Shown here one piece after another: positions 5,154-6,340 of a stretch of 6,340 bases of DNA (positions are counted from its first letter, which is position 1; the number at the start of each line of letters is the position of its first letter). A program made the position numbers and the translations under genes. Origin of the DNA: Paludibacter sp. (lineage in GTDB: Bacteria; Bacteroidota; Bacteroidia; Bacteroidales; Paludibacteraceae); contig JANJXE010000218.1 of the NCBI GenBank assembly GCA_024709185.1, positions 1 through 6,340 on the forward strand, given 5' to 3'. Under the pieces are notes generated by a model. It made no database searches. It saw only the letters and a program-made list of their open reading frames with translations, and was not told the DNA's origin.

Positions 5154-6340
5154 ATGAAAAATAAATACAGAGACCTCATCGAGCAATCTTTTGAATTCCC
5201 AAACGAAGAATTCAATGTAGTCGACAATGACCTGGAATGGTTTGGAGTACCCCTGATGGATATTATTAAACAGTACGGCACTCCATTACGAATAGCTTAT
5301 CTGCCTAAGATTGGAGAGAATATCCAAAAGGCCAGACGAATGTTTAATGTCGCAATGGCAAAAGTGGATTATAATGCTGATTATCACTATTGTTATTGTA
5401 CTAAGAGCTCTCATTTTTCATTCGTTATGGAGGAAGTTCTGAAAAACGGTGTGCATGTGGAAACCTCTTCAGCATTCGATATCAACCTGATAGAAGCACT
5501 GCATGAACAGGGCAATTTCAAAAAAGACACCTATGTGATTTGCAACGGTTTCAAACGTCCGCAGTATGTTGAGAATATTCAAAACCTGATGAACGAGGGT
5601 TTTACTAATGTTATACCTATCCTGGATAATAAATTTGAACTGGATTTATTACTGAAGGATTTTACAACTAAGTTCAATGTAGGTATTCGAATTGCTGCCG
5701 AGGAAGAACCTAAGTTTGACTTCTATACCTCCCGTCTGGGAATCCGGTACAAAGATATTATTCCCTATTATAATAATTACATTGCCAACAATGATCAGGT
5801 TGGTCTCAAAATGCTGCACTTCTTTATCAACACCGGAGTAAAAGATACTGCTTACTACTGGAATGAACTAAACAAGGCAGTTAATCTCTATTGTGAGCTA
5901 AAAAAACTGGCCCCTGAACTCGATAGCCTCAACATTGGAGGTGGTTTCCCAATTCAGACACACCTTGATATGGCTTACGATTACGAATATATGGCTGAGG
6001 AAATAGTAGCTCAGATTAAAACTATTTGTAATCAGCATAACATACCAGAACCCAATATTTTCACTGAATTCGGGTCGTATACCGTAGGCGAAAGTGGAGC
6101 GATGTTATATTCTATCGTGAACCAGAAAAAACAAAACGACCGTGAGTTATGGAACATGATCGACTCGTCGTTTATGACAACTTTGCCCGACACCTGGGCT
6201 ATCAACCCGCGCTTTGTGTTTCTGGCACTTAACAACTGGGACTCGGAATACGAACGGGTGAACCTGGGTGGTCTAACCTGCGATAGCGAAGATTTTTACA
6301 ATGCCGAAGTACACTCCAATGCCATCTTCCTGCCTAAAAT
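5154..6340 (+). CDS. speA: Arginine decarboxylase, PLP-dependent (alanine racemase fold), 3' end missing
   Basis: The frame runs from the ATG at 5154 to the window edge, giving 395 codons. I expect a full length near 460-470 residues, from memory of Bacteroidota relatives. The enzyme would decarboxylate arginine to agmatine, the first step of polyamine synthesis, in the cytoplasm with pyridoxal phosphate. Visible signatures of the group: K84 in YCYCTKSSHF as the likely Schiff-base lysine; ETSSAFDI (103-110); the SRLGI motif (193-197); H222 in HFFINTG; the phosphate-binding glycines 262-264 in IGGGFP; E305 in TEFGSYTVGESG; and C376 in GGLTCDSED, matching the active-site cysteine that acts across the dimer interface. 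Substrate choice is inferred from overall resemblance to Bacteroidota proteins annotated as arginine decarboxylase; a related diamino-acid decarboxylase is the main alternative. This start is preferred because the earlier ATG at 5147 opens a different frame that stops after five codons. The leader is A/T-rich with no Shine-Dalgarno sequence. Confidence 0.88.
   Translation, partial: MKNKYRDLIEQSFEFPNEEFNVVDNDLEWFGVPLMDIIKQYGTPLRIAYLPKIGENIQKARRMFNVAMAKVDYNADYHYCYCTKSSHFSFVMEEVLKNGVHVETSSAFDINLIEALHEQGNFKKDTYVICNGFKRPQYVENIQNLMNEGFTNVIPILDNKFELDLLLKDFTTKFNVGIRIAAEEEPKFDFYTSRLGIRYKDIIPYYNNYIANNDQVGLKMLHFFINTGVKDTAYYWNELNKAVNLYCELKKLAPELDSLNIGGGFPIQTHLDMAYDYEYMAEEIVAQIKTICNQHNIPEPNIFTEFGSYTVGESGAMLYSIVNQKKQNDRELWNMIDSSFMTTLPDTWAINPRFVFLALNNWDSEYERVNLGGLTCDSEDFYNAEVHSNAIFLPK

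Noticed and set aside
6032..6235. Minus-strand 67-codon frame
   Set aside because: It is antisense to the conserved TEFGSYTVGESG and following region of the arginine decarboxylase and resembles nothing known.
1..6340. Mobile element, phage, CRISPR or defence system
   Set aside because: No transposase, integrase, terminal repeats, spaced direct repeats or defence domains are visible on either strand.

Overview
The window looks like ordinary chromosomal DNA from a member of the Bacteroidota, most likely the Bacteroidales or a close relative. Three things point there: secreted modular proteins with a C-terminal module of type IX secretion (T9SS) or DUF6383 style, -7 promoter boxes of the TAnnTTTG kind, and start codons with A/T-rich leaders and no Shine-Dalgarno sequence. 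The genus cannot be fixed from the sequence alone.

Layout. (1) Positions 1-1159, plus strand: the 3' end of a thioredoxin-fold (TlpA-like) protein gene, followed with a one-base stop/start overlap by queG, the epoxyqueuosine reductase of tRNA queuosine synthesis. (2) Positions 1160-1327: a convergent intergenic region with a perfect 15-bp hairpin whose T-tract serves the minus strand. (3) Positions 1328-4823, minus strand: two tandem paralogous genes for secreted proteins of 807 and 324 aa. Both have a signal peptide, a glutamine as the first mature residue, the same LamG-like N-terminal domain and a similar C-terminal module. The larger protein carries about 500 extra residues between them: a chitobiase-C-like Fn3 domain, a DUF5689-like OB-fold, an Ig-like domain and a DUF6359-like OB-fold. 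A strong hairpin terminator separates the two genes. (4) Positions 4824-5153: a divergent, AT-rich promoter region with a good plus-strand -7 box and a weaker minus-strand one. (5) Positions 5154-6340, plus strand: the first 395 codons of an arginine decarboxylase of the alanine-racemase fold, cut off by the window edge.

The genes form three functional units: tRNA modification with a thiol-redox neighbour, a pair of probable cell-surface or secreted binding proteins without a recognisable enzyme domain, and polyamine (agmatine) synthesis. I see no tRNA, rRNA, CRISPR array, insertion sequence or prophage feature. Nothing here clearly makes an undescribed system. The most interesting part is the paralogous secreted pair with its domain gain.
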